64,000 bases of DNA, taken from Lachnospiraceae bacterium. GTDB taxonomy: Bacteria > Bacillota > Clostridia > Lachnospirales > Lachnospiraceae. The notes below the pieces were generated by a model. It was not told the DNA's origin, did no database searches, and saw only the letters and a list, made by a program, of their open reading frames with translations. The stretch is from positions 62,001 to 126,000 of the forward strand of contig RYVZ01000005.1 in NCBI GenBank assembly GCA_003979345.1. Direction: 5' to 3'. Every line of letters begins with the position of its first letter. Within the stretch, counting starts at the first letter, position 1. Positions 19,118-27,371 of the stretch are shown here, piece after piece. A program made the translations under genes and the position numbers.

Positions 19118-20023
19118 ATGACACATACGATCTATTATCATGCGGATGACTACGGGGTCTGTGCCGCGCAATGTGAACAAATGCTTGCCTTATCCGCAGA
19201 CGGATGCTTAAACAGCATAAGCCTGTTTCCGAACAGCCCGTATACAGCACAGGCTTATGCCCGCATAAAAGCCAATACCCGTGTAAACAGCGCGGGAACG
19301 GCATCTTGTGCGCCATTCTTGCGCGTCGCCGCACACTTAAATCTGATCGAGGGCAGAAGTGCGGCTCCCGCCGGTGTGATCCCTCTTTTGACTGACGAAC
19401 GCGGTATGCTTCGCTGCACATTCGGATACCTCCTGAAAGCGAATTTTGCCCTGCCCCGTAAGCGCCGTGCATTCCGCAAGCAGCTTAAAACTGAGATTGC
19501 CGCACAGCTTGCCGTGATTTCGGGCTTAACCGGCTCTAAGCATCTTTGCATTGACAGCCATCAGCATTTTCATATGATCCCGCTAGTATTTCATGCGCTC
19601 TCAGACGTCGTTTCCGAACACGGCTATAGAATCGACTCCCTGCGGATTCCGGTCGATCCGATCCGTCCGGTTCTGGCAACGCCGCGCCTGTTTCTGAAAA
19701 TCCCTCCGGTTAATTTCATCAAGTATGCGCTCCTGCGCACACTCTCATGGTTCATTCTCCCGGAAGCAAAACGCGACTGTCCGGACATTCCGGTCTTCTT
19801 CGGGATTTTTTATACATGCCGCATGGAATACGACACGGTTGCCCCGCTGCTAAAAAAATATGAAAGGATCGCAGAGAAGCAGCATCGTAACTTAGAGCTG
19901 ATGTTCCACCCCGGCGGCGTGTACGACACAGAAGAACTGCTCGATCCCGCCAACACGGAACTGGCAGCATTCTACAGCGACCCCTGCCGTAAAAAAGAAG
20001 CGGATGCCCTCTCGCGTCTTTAA
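19118..20023 (+). CDS. YdjC/ChbG/NaxD-like carbohydrate deacetylase
   Basis: 301 residues. Motifs of the YdjC family are in order: HADDYGVC (metal-binding Asp pair and His, residues 8-15), AAHLNLIEGR, HLCIDSHQHFHMIP and LMFHPGG near the C-terminus. Members remove N-acetyl groups from chito-oligosaccharides (ChbG) or from undecaprenyl-phosphate-GalNAc (NaxD of Francisella). The pairing with a GtrB/FlmF2-like enzyme favours the NaxD-like role, giving a positively charged amino sugar on the carrier. GGTAAGGAG precedes the ATG. The last codons form the 5' arm of a hairpin that acts as terminator for the convergent operon. Confidence 0.87.
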   Translation: MTHTIYYHADDYGVCAAQCEQMLALSADGCLNSISLFPNSPYTAQAYARIKANTRVNSAGTASCAPFLRVAAHLNLIEGRSAAPAGVIPLLTDERGMLRCTFGYLLKANFALPRKRRAFRKQLKTEIAAQLAVISGLTGSKHLCIDSHQHFHMIPLVFHALSDVVSEHGYRIDSLRIPVDPIRPVLATPRLFLKIPPVNFIKYALLRTLSWFILPEAKRDCPDIPVFFGIFYTCRMEYDTVAPLLKKYERIAEKQHRNLELMFHPGGVYDTEELLDPANTELAAFYSDPCRKKEADALSRL

Positions 20024-20034
20024 CAGGCATCCGC
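20000..20034. terminator. bidirectional hairpin terminator between convergent operons
   Basis: Perfect 9-bp stem GCGGATGCC (20000-20008) and GGCATCCGC (20026-20034) with a 17-base loop. Read on the minus strand it is followed by TTCTTTTTT, a good intrinsic terminator for the operon ending at 20064. On the plus strand only AGATTCTTT follows, so it is weaker there. The stop codon of the plus-strand deacetylase is inside the loop. Confidence 0.7.
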
Positions 20035-20063
20035 AGATTCTTTATGATTCCTACAAAAACCTT

Positions 20064-21380
20064 TTAGAGTCTCCAATACAAATACCCGGCATCCTCATAC
20101 ACTTTTCTGTCAAACATGCCCTTAATATCGGAAAATACCTTTTTCTTATGCTTCCCGGCATACATCGCGCCGATCTTATCCATCGTCAGCTCCCGATACT
20201 GTGTATGCGCGACAGCAAGAATGACCGCATCCATCTCATGCACATCGGACAGTTCCGCCATCGTGATATCATACTCGCGTTCCGCTTCGGCTTTGTCGGC
20301 TGTCGGATCGGTGATCACCGGCTCAATGCCGTATTCCCGCAGCTCGTGAACAATGTCGATGACTTTACTGTTACGCGTGTCGGGACAGTTTTCCTTAAAC
20401 GTAAATCCGAGGATCGCGACGCGCGCACCTTTCACGGGAATATCCGCCCGGATCAGATTCTTGACAAGGCTTTCGGCAACATATTTTCCCATATCGTCAT
20501 TGATCCTTCTGCCCGAAAGAATAATCTGCGAATGATAGCCGAGCTGTTCGGCTTTATAGGTCAGATAATATGGATCGACACCGATACAATGTCCGCCGAC
20601 AAGCCCCGGCTCAAATTTTAAGAAATTCCATTTGGTGCCCGCCGCCTTAAGCACCGACTTTGTATCGATTCCCATTTTGTTAAAGATAATAGAAAGTTCA
20701 TTCATGAATGCGATGTTGATGTCGCGCTGGCTGTTTTCGATGACCTTCGCCGCCTCAGCGACTTTGATCGACTCCGCACGGTGAACGCCTGCATCCACAA
20801 CAAGCTCATAGACATGCGCCACTGTGTCAAGCGTTTCTTCATCCATGCCGGATACGATCTTGGTGATTGTCTCTAAACGGTGCACCTTATCTCCGGGATT
20901 GATGCGCTCCGGAGAGTAACCGACCTTGAAATCCACGCCGCAGGTAAGACCCGACTCTTTCTCTAAGATCGGAACCGCAACTTCTTCGGTCACACCCGGA
21001 TAGACCGTGGACTCATAAACGACAATGGAGCCCTTGGAAAGGTTTCTCCCAAGGATACGGCTGGCTCCCTCGATCGGTGTCAAGTCCGGCGTATGATCCG
21101 TATTAACCGGAGTCGGCACCGCCACAATATAGAACTTCGCGTCGCGCAGCTTCTTCTCATCCGATGTAAACTCCACACTGCAAGCCCTGATCGCCTCGTC
21201 ACCGACCTCACAGGTCGGGTCAATGCCATTCCGGTACTTTTCGATTTTTTCTTTATTCAAGTCAAAACCGATCACCGGTACTTTCTTCGAAAATGCGACT
21301 GCAATTGGCATACCGACATAGCCAAGCCCGACTAACGCGATCTTTTCCTCTCCCCGGACAATCTTCTCATACAAATTCAT
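20064..21380 (-). CDS. tviB: WbpO/TviB-type UDP-N-acetylhexosamine 6-dehydrogenase
   Basis: 438 residues, UDP-glucose/GDP-mannose dehydrogenase family. Motifs are VGLGYVGMPIAVAFSK (NAD-binding, about 14-29), VAVPTPVN, YESTVYPG, a YSPERINPGDK block and GLVGGHCIGVDPYYLTYKAE with the catalytic Cys (about residue 270). The YSPERINPGDK and HCIGVDPYYL blocks point to the TviB/WbpO branch, which oxidises UDP-GlcNAc or UDP-GalNAc to the uronic acid. The WbpP-type epimerase at 15214-16188 is its natural partner although it lies in a different transcript. The start at 21380 has a near-perfect GGAGG upstream; a start 42 bases earlier does not. It is the last gene of the long minus-strand run and ends at the terminator at 20000-20034. 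Confidence 0.9.
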   Translation of the reverse strand: MNLYEKIVRGEEKIALVGLGYVGMPIAVAFSKKVPVIGFDLNKEKIEKYRNGIDPTCEVGDEAIRACSVEFTSDEKKLRDAKFYIVAVPTPVNTDHTPDLTPIEGASRILGRNLSKGSIVVYESTVYPGVTEEVAVPILEKESGLTCGVDFKVGYSPERINPGDKVHRLETITKIVSGMDEETLDTVAHVYELVVDAGVHRAESIKVAEAAKVIENSQRDINIAFMNELSIIFNKMGIDTKSVLKAAGTKWNFLKFEPGLVGGHCIGVDPYYLTYKAEQLGYHSQIILSGRRINDDMGKYVAESLVKNLIRADIPVKGARVAILGFTFKENCPDTRNSKVIDIVHELREYGIEPVITDPTADKAEAEREYDITMAELSDVHEMDAVILAVAHTQYRELTMDKIGAMYAGKHKKKVFSDIKGMFDRKVYEDAGYLYWRL

Positions 21381-21524
21381 ATGTTTTCCTCCTGTCTGAT
21401 CTGACATCTTATGTCCAGCCACTATGCTGTGACTTTTTTAGCGTAACGTTGATCAAAAACATCTTCTGCGCAGGATCTGCGCTGTAAAGCAGCATCTTGT
21501 GTTGTAAATGCGTACTTCCCCGCC

Positions 21525-22640
21525 TTACCCCAGGATACGCTTCAGTTCTTTTAGATAGCTTTCCACGACAAAGCGCCGGTCAAACTCGCGCTCCATCTTC
21601 TGTCTCGCTTTGATCCCCATCTCTTTTCGCTGCTCATAGGACATCTCCATAAACTCCCGCACGGCGCGTATCAAGTCCTCCGTATCCCGCTCCTTCACAA
21701 GAAGCCCTGTTTTCCGGTCTTCCACCGTATCCCTGCACCCCGCGCGGTCCGTTGTGATCACAGGTCTTCCGCTTGCGGCGCTCTCTAAACACACATTGGA
21801 CATTCCTTCCGGATAAAAAGACGGGTGGACCGTACACTGACTTTCCGCGAGAAACGGGCGTACATCCTCCTGCATCCCCTCAAAGGTCAAAATACCCTGG
21901 GCTTCTAAATCCGCGATCTGTTTCCGGTAAGAATCCGGCTTCTCATCATCATCCTCACAAAATCCAAGAATATGGAACCTTGTCTGCGGATACTCCCCGC
22001 GGATCACTTTTGCCATCTCCATAAACTGATCAATGCCTTTTTCTTTTAATACACGGGAAATAAACAGCATGGAAACGGGCTTGTCCTCCTTCGGATAAGG
22101 CAGGTAAGAAAACCACTCAAGATTTACGCCGGATCCCGGAAGCTGTCTGTGCTTTCCAGGCGCAATGCCGCGCTTTGTAAAATACTGTTCGTTCTTCTGA
22201 TTCTGAAAAAACAGGCAGCTTACGCCGCGCATCGCATGCCGGTACATCCGGATCGTGACTTTCTGTAAAAGCCCGTCGCCCTCCACAGCCGTACCGAGTC
22301 CCGTGATATTGGTAATATAGGGAATCCCCGCCGACGCCAGCGCAGAACCGCCGTATAGATTCGGCTTGATCGTATAGGTCAGCGCCGCATCCGGTTTCAC
22401 CTCATAGATCACCTGACGGTAGCGCCGGATCAGCTTCACCTCATGCAGCGGGTTCATTCCGCGCCGCTCCATTTTTGTCTCATGAAATATACATCCCATT
22501 TTTACGAGTTTTGGAATCAGCTCCCCCTCCGGCAGCGCGATATGAACCTCATAAGGTACGGCGAGCAGCGCCTCTAATAATTCCCTCCGGAAATTAAACA
22601 GCCCGACATCCAAATTTGTCAAAATAAGTATTTTTTTCAT
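21525..22640 (-). CDS. GT4 glycosyltransferase e (PglA/CapM-like)
   Basis: 371-residue GT4 enzyme. It begins KKILILTNLDVGLFNFRREL, has TYTIKPNLYGGSALASAGIP and NITGLGTAVEG, and in the donor domain FISRVLKEKGIDQFMEMAK and the HPSFYPEGMSNVCLESAASG block. The TIKPNIYG/ITGLG pattern is characteristic of enzymes that add the second sugar to a PglC-type primed carrier (PglA and CapM relatives). A PglC-like gene is three genes upstream, which supports this. The ATG at 22640 follows the previous stop by four bases (TAATAAGATG), so it is translationally coupled; an earlier in-frame ATG inside the neighbour is less likely. Confidence 0.9.
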   Translation of the reverse strand: MKKILILTNLDVGLFNFRRELLEALLAVPYEVHIALPEGELIPKLVKMGCIFHETKMERRGMNPLHEVKLIRRYRQVIYEVKPDAALTYTIKPNLYGGSALASAGIPYITNITGLGTAVEGDGLLQKVTIRMYRHAMRGVSCLFFQNQKNEQYFTKRGIAPGKHRQLPGSGVNLEWFSYLPYPKEDKPVSMLFISRVLKEKGIDQFMEMAKVIRGEYPQTRFHILGFCEDDDEKPDSYRKQIADLEAQGILTFEGMQEDVRPFLAESQCTVHPSFYPEGMSNVCLESAASGRPVITTDRAGCRDTVEDRKTGLLVKERDTEDLIRAVREFMEMSYEQRKEMGIKARQKMEREFDRRFVVESYLKELKRILG

Positions 22641-22644
22641 CTTA

Positions 22645-24213
22645 TTACTGATATACCCCCAAATACCCCAATTGTGTGATCCTTTGATATGTGTGTCCAA
22701 ACATCTCTATGGTATCCTCCGTCGCCTCATCAATGACCAAAACCGTATTCTCAAATGTAATCTGGCGGCCGTCCCATTCCTCATAATAATCCTTCACCCA
22801 TGTGTGCCCGCTGTCATCGACCGGCATATACACGGTTTCGGTATTTTTATAATCAAGCAGCCTGCAATCCTCCGCAAAATCTTCATGCCCGTAAATATAT
22901 ACGATTTCAATTTTCTCTGTACGGGCATATTCGCAGAGCATTTCCAGATCCGTATATTCCCATCTCCATAAAAAAACCGTGCGGTTCGCCGAAAACACAT
23001 TGATTCCGGCAATAGAAAACCCCAGCACCGCCCACACGATCCGCATCCGTTTCACGCTTGTTTTATAAGCATTGACCAGATAATTCGTCATCAGACACAG
23101 AAGCGGTAACACACCGATCAGATGATAGCGGTAATGGCAGACACCCTCACTATTCACCGTATGGCAGACGCATAAGACAAAGGTGTTCCACACGAAACAG
23201 GAAAGCAGTAGTTTTTCCCACAACTCCGCCTTGTTGTGAAGCACGCGCCACAGACCATACAACGCACTGCCGATCAATATAAGTACAAATGCGATCCGCA
23301 TAACAATGCATATCCCCTCATAAGACAGTACACGGACCGGAGAATCCGCAATGGCGCCGAATAGACCAAAGATTCCGAAAAAGCATCCCGTGATATTTTC
23401 GAACACGCCGCTGACCCCCGTATTCAGGATCATCTCACTTCCATGCGCGTCAATGTTCAGGATGCGGCCGCAGACATACCCCGCCAGCACAATCCCTGTC
23501 ACTGCGGCAGCGATCACGAGGTCACGCCTTGATACACGGCTGTCTTTCTTTAATTGTTCATATAGATTGACCGCAAGTATCGGCACCAGCGCACTGACAA
23601 ACACATAGATTCCGCTAGAGACCGTCGTAAGGAACAGCAGCGCCGCGCAGATTGCTACATACCCACAGGAAACCCACTTTTTACTTTTCGTATCCTTTCC
23701 CCTGCCCGGGTTTAAGAAGGCGACCAACATAAGCGGACAGAGCGCTTTGACCACATATTGTCCGCCGTTAAAAAAGAGCATATTAAAATATTCTAACATT
23801 CCAAGACCATACGGGATAAATAATAGATCCAATGTCAGCAGCGCACACTCCGTACCGTGTCCGCGTCCGGAAAACAGACGGAAGACCGTCCATATCCACA
23901 ATGCAATAAACACCATATTCGACATGGCAAAAGAAACATAAATGTCCCCTGTCAGGTAATAAAACGGTACCGCAAACAGCAGCGAGCAGTCCCATTCCGC
24001 TGTTGTGATATACTTCCATCCGTCTATAATAAAACTGTGATTTCTGCAAATTTCCAAAGCATGAACATATAATTTCGCCGAATCATAGTCGATATTATAT
24101 TTTGCCAGTGCAAAATTATACCATGCGATAAAACCTATCTGAACTGCCAGCCATATCAGAAGAACTGCTTTTATGAGGTTTCCTTTTTGTCCGTCAAGTT
24201 TCTTCATAAACAT
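22645..24213 (-). CDS. polytopic membrane protein, possible GT-C transferase
   Basis: 522 residues with about 10 predicted membrane segments and a C-terminal extracytoplasmic or cytoplasmic domain of about 110 residues. After the first helix comes ALAKYNIDYDSAKLYVHALE, an acidic loop similar in position to the catalytic Asp loop in GT-C enzymes. No named family is recognised. GGGGGA lies eight bases before the start. It is in an operon with a FemAB-like gene upstream and GT4 downstream. A transferase using lipid-phosphate-linked sugars is plausible; polymerase or other membrane roles are not excluded. Confidence 0.6.
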   Translation of the reverse strand: MFMKKLDGQKGNLIKAVLLIWLAVQIGFIAWYNFALAKYNIDYDSAKLYVHALEICRNHSFIIDGWKYITTAEWDCSLLFAVPFYYLTGDIYVSFAMSNMVFIALWIWTVFRLFSGRGHGTECALLTLDLLFIPYGLGMLEYFNMLFFNGGQYVVKALCPLMLVAFLNPGRGKDTKSKKWVSCGYVAICAALLFLTTVSSGIYVFVSALVPILAVNLYEQLKKDSRVSRRDLVIAAAVTGIVLAGYVCGRILNIDAHGSEMILNTGVSGVFENITGCFFGIFGLFGAIADSPVRVLSYEGICIVMRIAFVLILIGSALYGLWRVLHNKAELWEKLLLSCFVWNTFVLCVCHTVNSEGVCHYRYHLIGVLPLLCLMTNYLVNAYKTSVKRMRIVWAVLGFSIAGINVFSANRTVFLWRWEYTDLEMLCEYARTEKIEIVYIYGHEDFAEDCRLLDYKNTETVYMPVDDSGHTWVKDYYEEWDGRQITFENTVLVIDEATEDTIEMFGHTYQRITQLGYLGVYQ

Positions 24214-24236
24214 CAGATTTTCCCCCGCCTTTCCCC

Positions 24237-25295
24237 TTATACATCCCGATACGCGGGAAAAAATCCCGTCTCTCTGGCATCATTATTCAGCAGACGCAGA
24301 CGCTCATAGACATCCCTGTCAAACACCGCCCTGCCGATGGAAAACTGCGTATCCTCATAGCGGTTGAACTGCTTCTTGAAATGGTAAAGAGAGTCCTCCC
24401 TGCTGCCTAAGCCTCCGCCTAAATGAAACGTCTTCATACCGATGCCGCATCCGAAGCATGCCGCCTCATAAAGCAGCAGATTCGTCGGCGCATAGGACTG
24501 ATATGCCTTGTCCGAAGCGGATAAATGATAATGAAGCTGACCGTTCCCGTACAGGATGATCGACATGGCAGCCGTCTCATTCCCAAGCTTCGCCGAAAAT
24601 ACAAGCGCCTGATCTTTCATATCGTACAAGATACTATCGTAAAATTCTTTTTGAAAATAATAATAACCGTCCGCACCGACCTTGTCCATCGTCCGGTTAT
24701 AAAGCTCCTCAAACTGCCTAAACAGCTCTTCATCCCTGCCCCAGTAAACGCGTATGCCGCTCTTTAGCGCCTTGCGGATCAGATTCCGGTTTTTACTCGT
24801 CAGCCCGTTCCATACAGTTTCCTTTGACGAAATATCCATGCAGACCGTATGTCCCAGATCCACGACATCATACAGGCATTCCATTTCATGCGCATTTCCA
24901 ATGACCGGATGATAACGGTTAAACTCCGCCACAATCTGATGATCGCGGCAAAAATCGCGGTATGCACGCGCAAGCGCCTGTTTTTCCGGATCAGACGTAT
25001 CTCCCTGTAAAAGAAAGCCGCCGTAACCGTAAGGCGTGACAAAGTCAAAGTACGCTTTTAACGCTTCATCTTCGGGCACAAGCGTCCGGAGAACCGGAAC
25101 CGGACGGCGCATCACAACATTCGCCGCCTGCATGTTTTTTCCATGATAAAAAAGAAGGAACGGCTCGCCATCGCCATTTTTTTGAAACGCCCGCACGTAA
25201 CCGGGCGTAAAATAGACATCATGCCGCTCAAACTGCGCAATGATCCGCAGCCATTCTTCTTCCTGATCAATGCTTATGACTCTGATTCCCGCCAT
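24237..25295 (-). CDS. FemAB-like double-GNAT acyltransferase
   Basis: 352 residues, no membrane segment, length typical for FemAB/Acetyltransf_6 proteins. Recognisable features are DVYFTPGYVRAF near the N-terminus, SSKETVWNGLTSKNRNLIRKA in the middle (the K-x-R-N-x-I-R pattern), AMSIILYGNGQLHYHLSASD and FHLGGGLGSREDSLYHFKKQ in the second GNAT half. Relatives move aminoacyl or acyl groups in cell-wall or polysaccharide synthesis. It follows the PglC-like gene, so modification of the 4-amino sugar made by PglF/PglE is possible. AAAGGAGA precedes the start. Confidence 0.75.
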   Translation of the reverse strand: MAGIRVISIDQEEEWLRIIAQFERHDVYFTPGYVRAFQKNGDGEPFLLFYHGKNMQAANVVMRRPVPVLRTLVPEDEALKAYFDFVTPYGYGGFLLQGDTSDPEKQALARAYRDFCRDHQIVAEFNRYHPVIGNAHEMECLYDVVDLGHTVCMDISSKETVWNGLTSKNRNLIRKALKSGIRVYWGRDEELFRQFEELYNRTMDKVGADGYYYFQKEFYDSILYDMKDQALVFSAKLGNETAAMSIILYGNGQLHYHLSASDKAYQSYAPTNLLLYEAACFGCGIGMKTFHLGGGLGSREDSLYHFKKQFNRYEDTQFSIGRAVFDRDVYERLRLLNNDARETGFFPAYRDV

Positions 25296-25409
25296 TTTTC
25301 TTCCATCTCCTTTGACTGTCGCGCACTGCCGTTAATTTCCCTTGCCCGCTCAGCATTTCGATCGCTCATTCGTCCGCTCCCCTTGCGCACTGCCTTTCGA
25401 TGTACCGCC

Positions 25410-26060
25410 TCATTCCTCCGCCCCGCAGCCATTCTCTTTTTCCGCCTTTGCCGCGCGGATCTCGGCCAAATTGCCCTCAACGTCATCCGTGACCTCAGCA
25501 ACTTCTTCCTTCTTTCCAAATACGACCGCCACCGTGCGCCACAAGATTTTCAGATCCATAAGAAAGCTGATATGTTCTACATATTCCACGTCTTTTTCAA
25601 GCCGCTTATCCCATTCTATAAAATTTCTCCCGCTCACCTGCGCCAATCCGGTCAGTCCGGGACGCACGCTGTGGCGTTTTCTTTCTCGCTCTGTATACCA
25701 CGGCAGATAGGATACAAGCAGCGGGCGCGGTCCGATCAGACTCATATCTCCCTTAAAAATATTGAAGAGCTCCGGAAGCTCGTCAAGACTCGTCTTTCGA
25801 AGCAGCATGCCAAACTTTGTCAGCCGCACCGAATCGGGTAAAAGCTCCCCGTTTTCATCCCGCGCATCGGTCATCGTGCGGAATTTGCAGAGTGTAAAGA
25901 TCTTCTCCCGGTACCCCGGTCTCTCCTGATGAAAGATGACGGGGGAGCCAAGCTTTACGCGCACCAAAATCGCGACGATCAGATAGACCGGACAAAGCAC
26001 GATCAGACCGATACCCGAACACAATATGTCCAATAAACGCTTGATGACTTTCTGATACAC
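25410..26060 (-). CDS. pglC: PglC-type initiating phosphoglycosyltransferase
   Basis: 216 residues, small monotopic phosphoglycosyltransferase. An N-terminal hydrophobic segment (KRLLDILCSGIGLIVLCPVY region, reentrant helix) is followed by CKFRTMTDA, KTSLDELPELFNIFKGDMS with the catalytic Asp-Glu pair, IGPRPLL and RPGLTGLAQVSGRN. Such enzymes attach a sugar-1-phosphate to undecaprenyl phosphate and often use bacillosamine-like sugars, which fits the adjacent pglE and pglF genes. The start codon is GTG with AAGGAG about 12 bases upstream. The C-terminal 40 residues are a charged low-complexity tail. A larger, WbaP-type enzyme is at 56768-58153. Confidence 0.9.
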   Translation of the reverse strand: MYQKVIKRLLDILCSGIGLIVLCPVYLIVAILVRVKLGSPVIFHQERPGYREKIFTLCKFRTMTDARDENGELLPDSVRLTKFGMLLRKTSLDELPELFNIFKGDMSLIGPRPLLVSYLPWYTERERKRHSVRPGLTGLAQVSGRNFIEWDKRLEKDVEYVEHISFLMDLKILWRTVAVVFGKKEEVAEVTDDVEGNLAEIRAAKAEKENGCGAEE

Positions 26061-26116
26061 TTAACCCGTTTCTCCTTTTCTTATCTCCCTGCCAACAGAC
26101 AATTGAGAAACATCCG

Positions 26117-27265
26117 CTACCTGCCAAACACGCCGCGCACAAGAGTAATGATCTTCTCCATATCCTCCGGCGTATTCTTAATGTCGCTCGGCAGGCATAG
26201 CCCGCGCTCAAAAATGCGCCTCGAAACACTATCCGCGCCGCCGTCGTGCGTAAAGAAATCATTCTTTTCGAATACAGGCTGCAAATGCATCGGCTTCCAA
26301 ATCGGACGCGATTCGATATTGTGCTCCGCCAGCTTATCCATCACCATATCCGGCGTGACCGCGCTGTCCTCCCGGATCGTCATACACGAAAGCCAATAGT
26401 TCGCCTGCCCGTCAGGATTTAACGGGTTCATTGCCACTTCCTCTATATCCGCAAATGCCTCACTGTAACGATCATAAATCGCTTTTTTTAACGCAATATG
26501 TTCATCAAGATGCAGAAGCTGTCCCCTGCCGACTCCTGCCGTGATATTGCTCATCCGATAGTTATAGCCGATTTCGGAATGCTGGTAATGTCTCGCTTTA
26601 TCGCGTGCCTGCGTCGCAAAAAAACGTGCGCGCCCGATTTCCTCTTTATCGTCCGAAACAAGCATACCGCCGCCCGACGTTGTGATGATCTTATTGCCGT
26701 TAAACGAATAGATCCCGAACCTTCCGAATGTTCCGGTCTGCCGCCCCTTATAGCGCGCGCCGAGTGATTCTGCCGCATCCTCGATATACGGCACATGGTG
26801 CCGCGCACAGATTTCCATAATCTCATCGATCTTCGCGGGAGTTCCATACAGATAAACGGCAATGACCGCCTTTGCCTGCGGATACTTCTGAAATGCGCGC
26901 TCAAGCGCCTGAGGCGACATGTTCCATGTATCCGGCTCACAGTCAATAAAAACGGGAACCGCTTTCTCATAGACAATTGGATTACAGGTTGCAGAAAACG
27001 TCAGCGAAGGCGCAAATACAATGTCTCTCTCCCTCACTCCCGCAAGCTTGATCGCAAGGTGGATCGCCGCTGTTCCCGAATCCAGCGCCGCCGCATATCC
27101 GGCGCCCGTATATGCGCAGATCTCCTGCTCAAACGCATCCACGTTCGGTCCAAGCGGCGCTACCCAGTTCGTGTCAAACGCTTCCATGACGAAGCGCTGT
27201 TCGTCGCCGTGCATCGTCGGACTTGACAAATAAATCCTTCTGTTCTGCTCTCCGTTATCCATCAT
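26117..27265 (-). CDS. pglE: PglE-type UDP-4-keto-sugar aminotransferase
   Basis: 382 residues of the DegT/DnrJ/EryC1 family, PLP-dependent. Motifs: FDTNWVAPLGPNVDAFE, ALDSGTAAIHLAIKLAGV, VYLYGTPA, EDAAESLGA and FNGNKIITTSGGGML where the Lys is the expected PLP Schiff base. The FDTNWVAPLGPNVDAFE block is typical for PglE, which turns UDP-2-acetamido-4-keto-6-deoxyhexose into the 4-amino sugar. It is next to pglF (dehydratase) and pglC. No PglD-like hexapeptide acetyltransferase is in the window. The start is placed at an ATGATG with AGAGGA upstream, 33 bases inside a longer open frame. Confidence 0.9.
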   Translation of the reverse strand: MMDNGEQNRRIYLSSPTMHGDEQRFVMEAFDTNWVAPLGPNVDAFEQEICAYTGAGYAAALDSGTAAIHLAIKLAGVRERDIVFAPSLTFSATCNPIVYEKAVPVFIDCEPDTWNMSPQALERAFQKYPQAKAVIAVYLYGTPAKIDEIMEICARHHVPYIEDAAESLGARYKGRQTGTFGRFGIYSFNGNKIITTSGGGMLVSDDKEEIGRARFFATQARDKARHYQHSEIGYNYRMSNITAGVGRGQLLHLDEHIALKKAIYDRYSEAFADIEEVAMNPLNPDGQANYWLSCMTIREDSAVTPDMVMDKLAEHNIESRPIWKPMHLQPVFEKNDFFTHDGGADSVSRRIFERGLCLPSDIKNTPEDMEKIITLVRGVFGR

Positions 27266-27371
27266 CCCGTCCTCTTTCTTTCCGCATCTACATTCCATTT
27301 CTATTTCAAGTAAACTCTACAATTCTATTTACAAAATCTCTGATTCGGTCTCAATCACCCGCAAACCCGCG

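Noticed and set aside
21468..21482. Hairpin GCGCAG-GAT-CTGCGC between the tviB and GT4 genes as terminator
   Set aside because: Short stem and the T-run is displaced by six bases; the genes on both sides seem to belong to one transcript.
25274..25519. 81-residue Arg/Lys-rich minus-strand frame overlapping the PglC-like gene end
   Set aside because: It overlaps the end of a clear gene in another frame and consists of low-complexity R/K/E/S residues with no ribosome site; it is a shadow of purine-rich spacer DNA.
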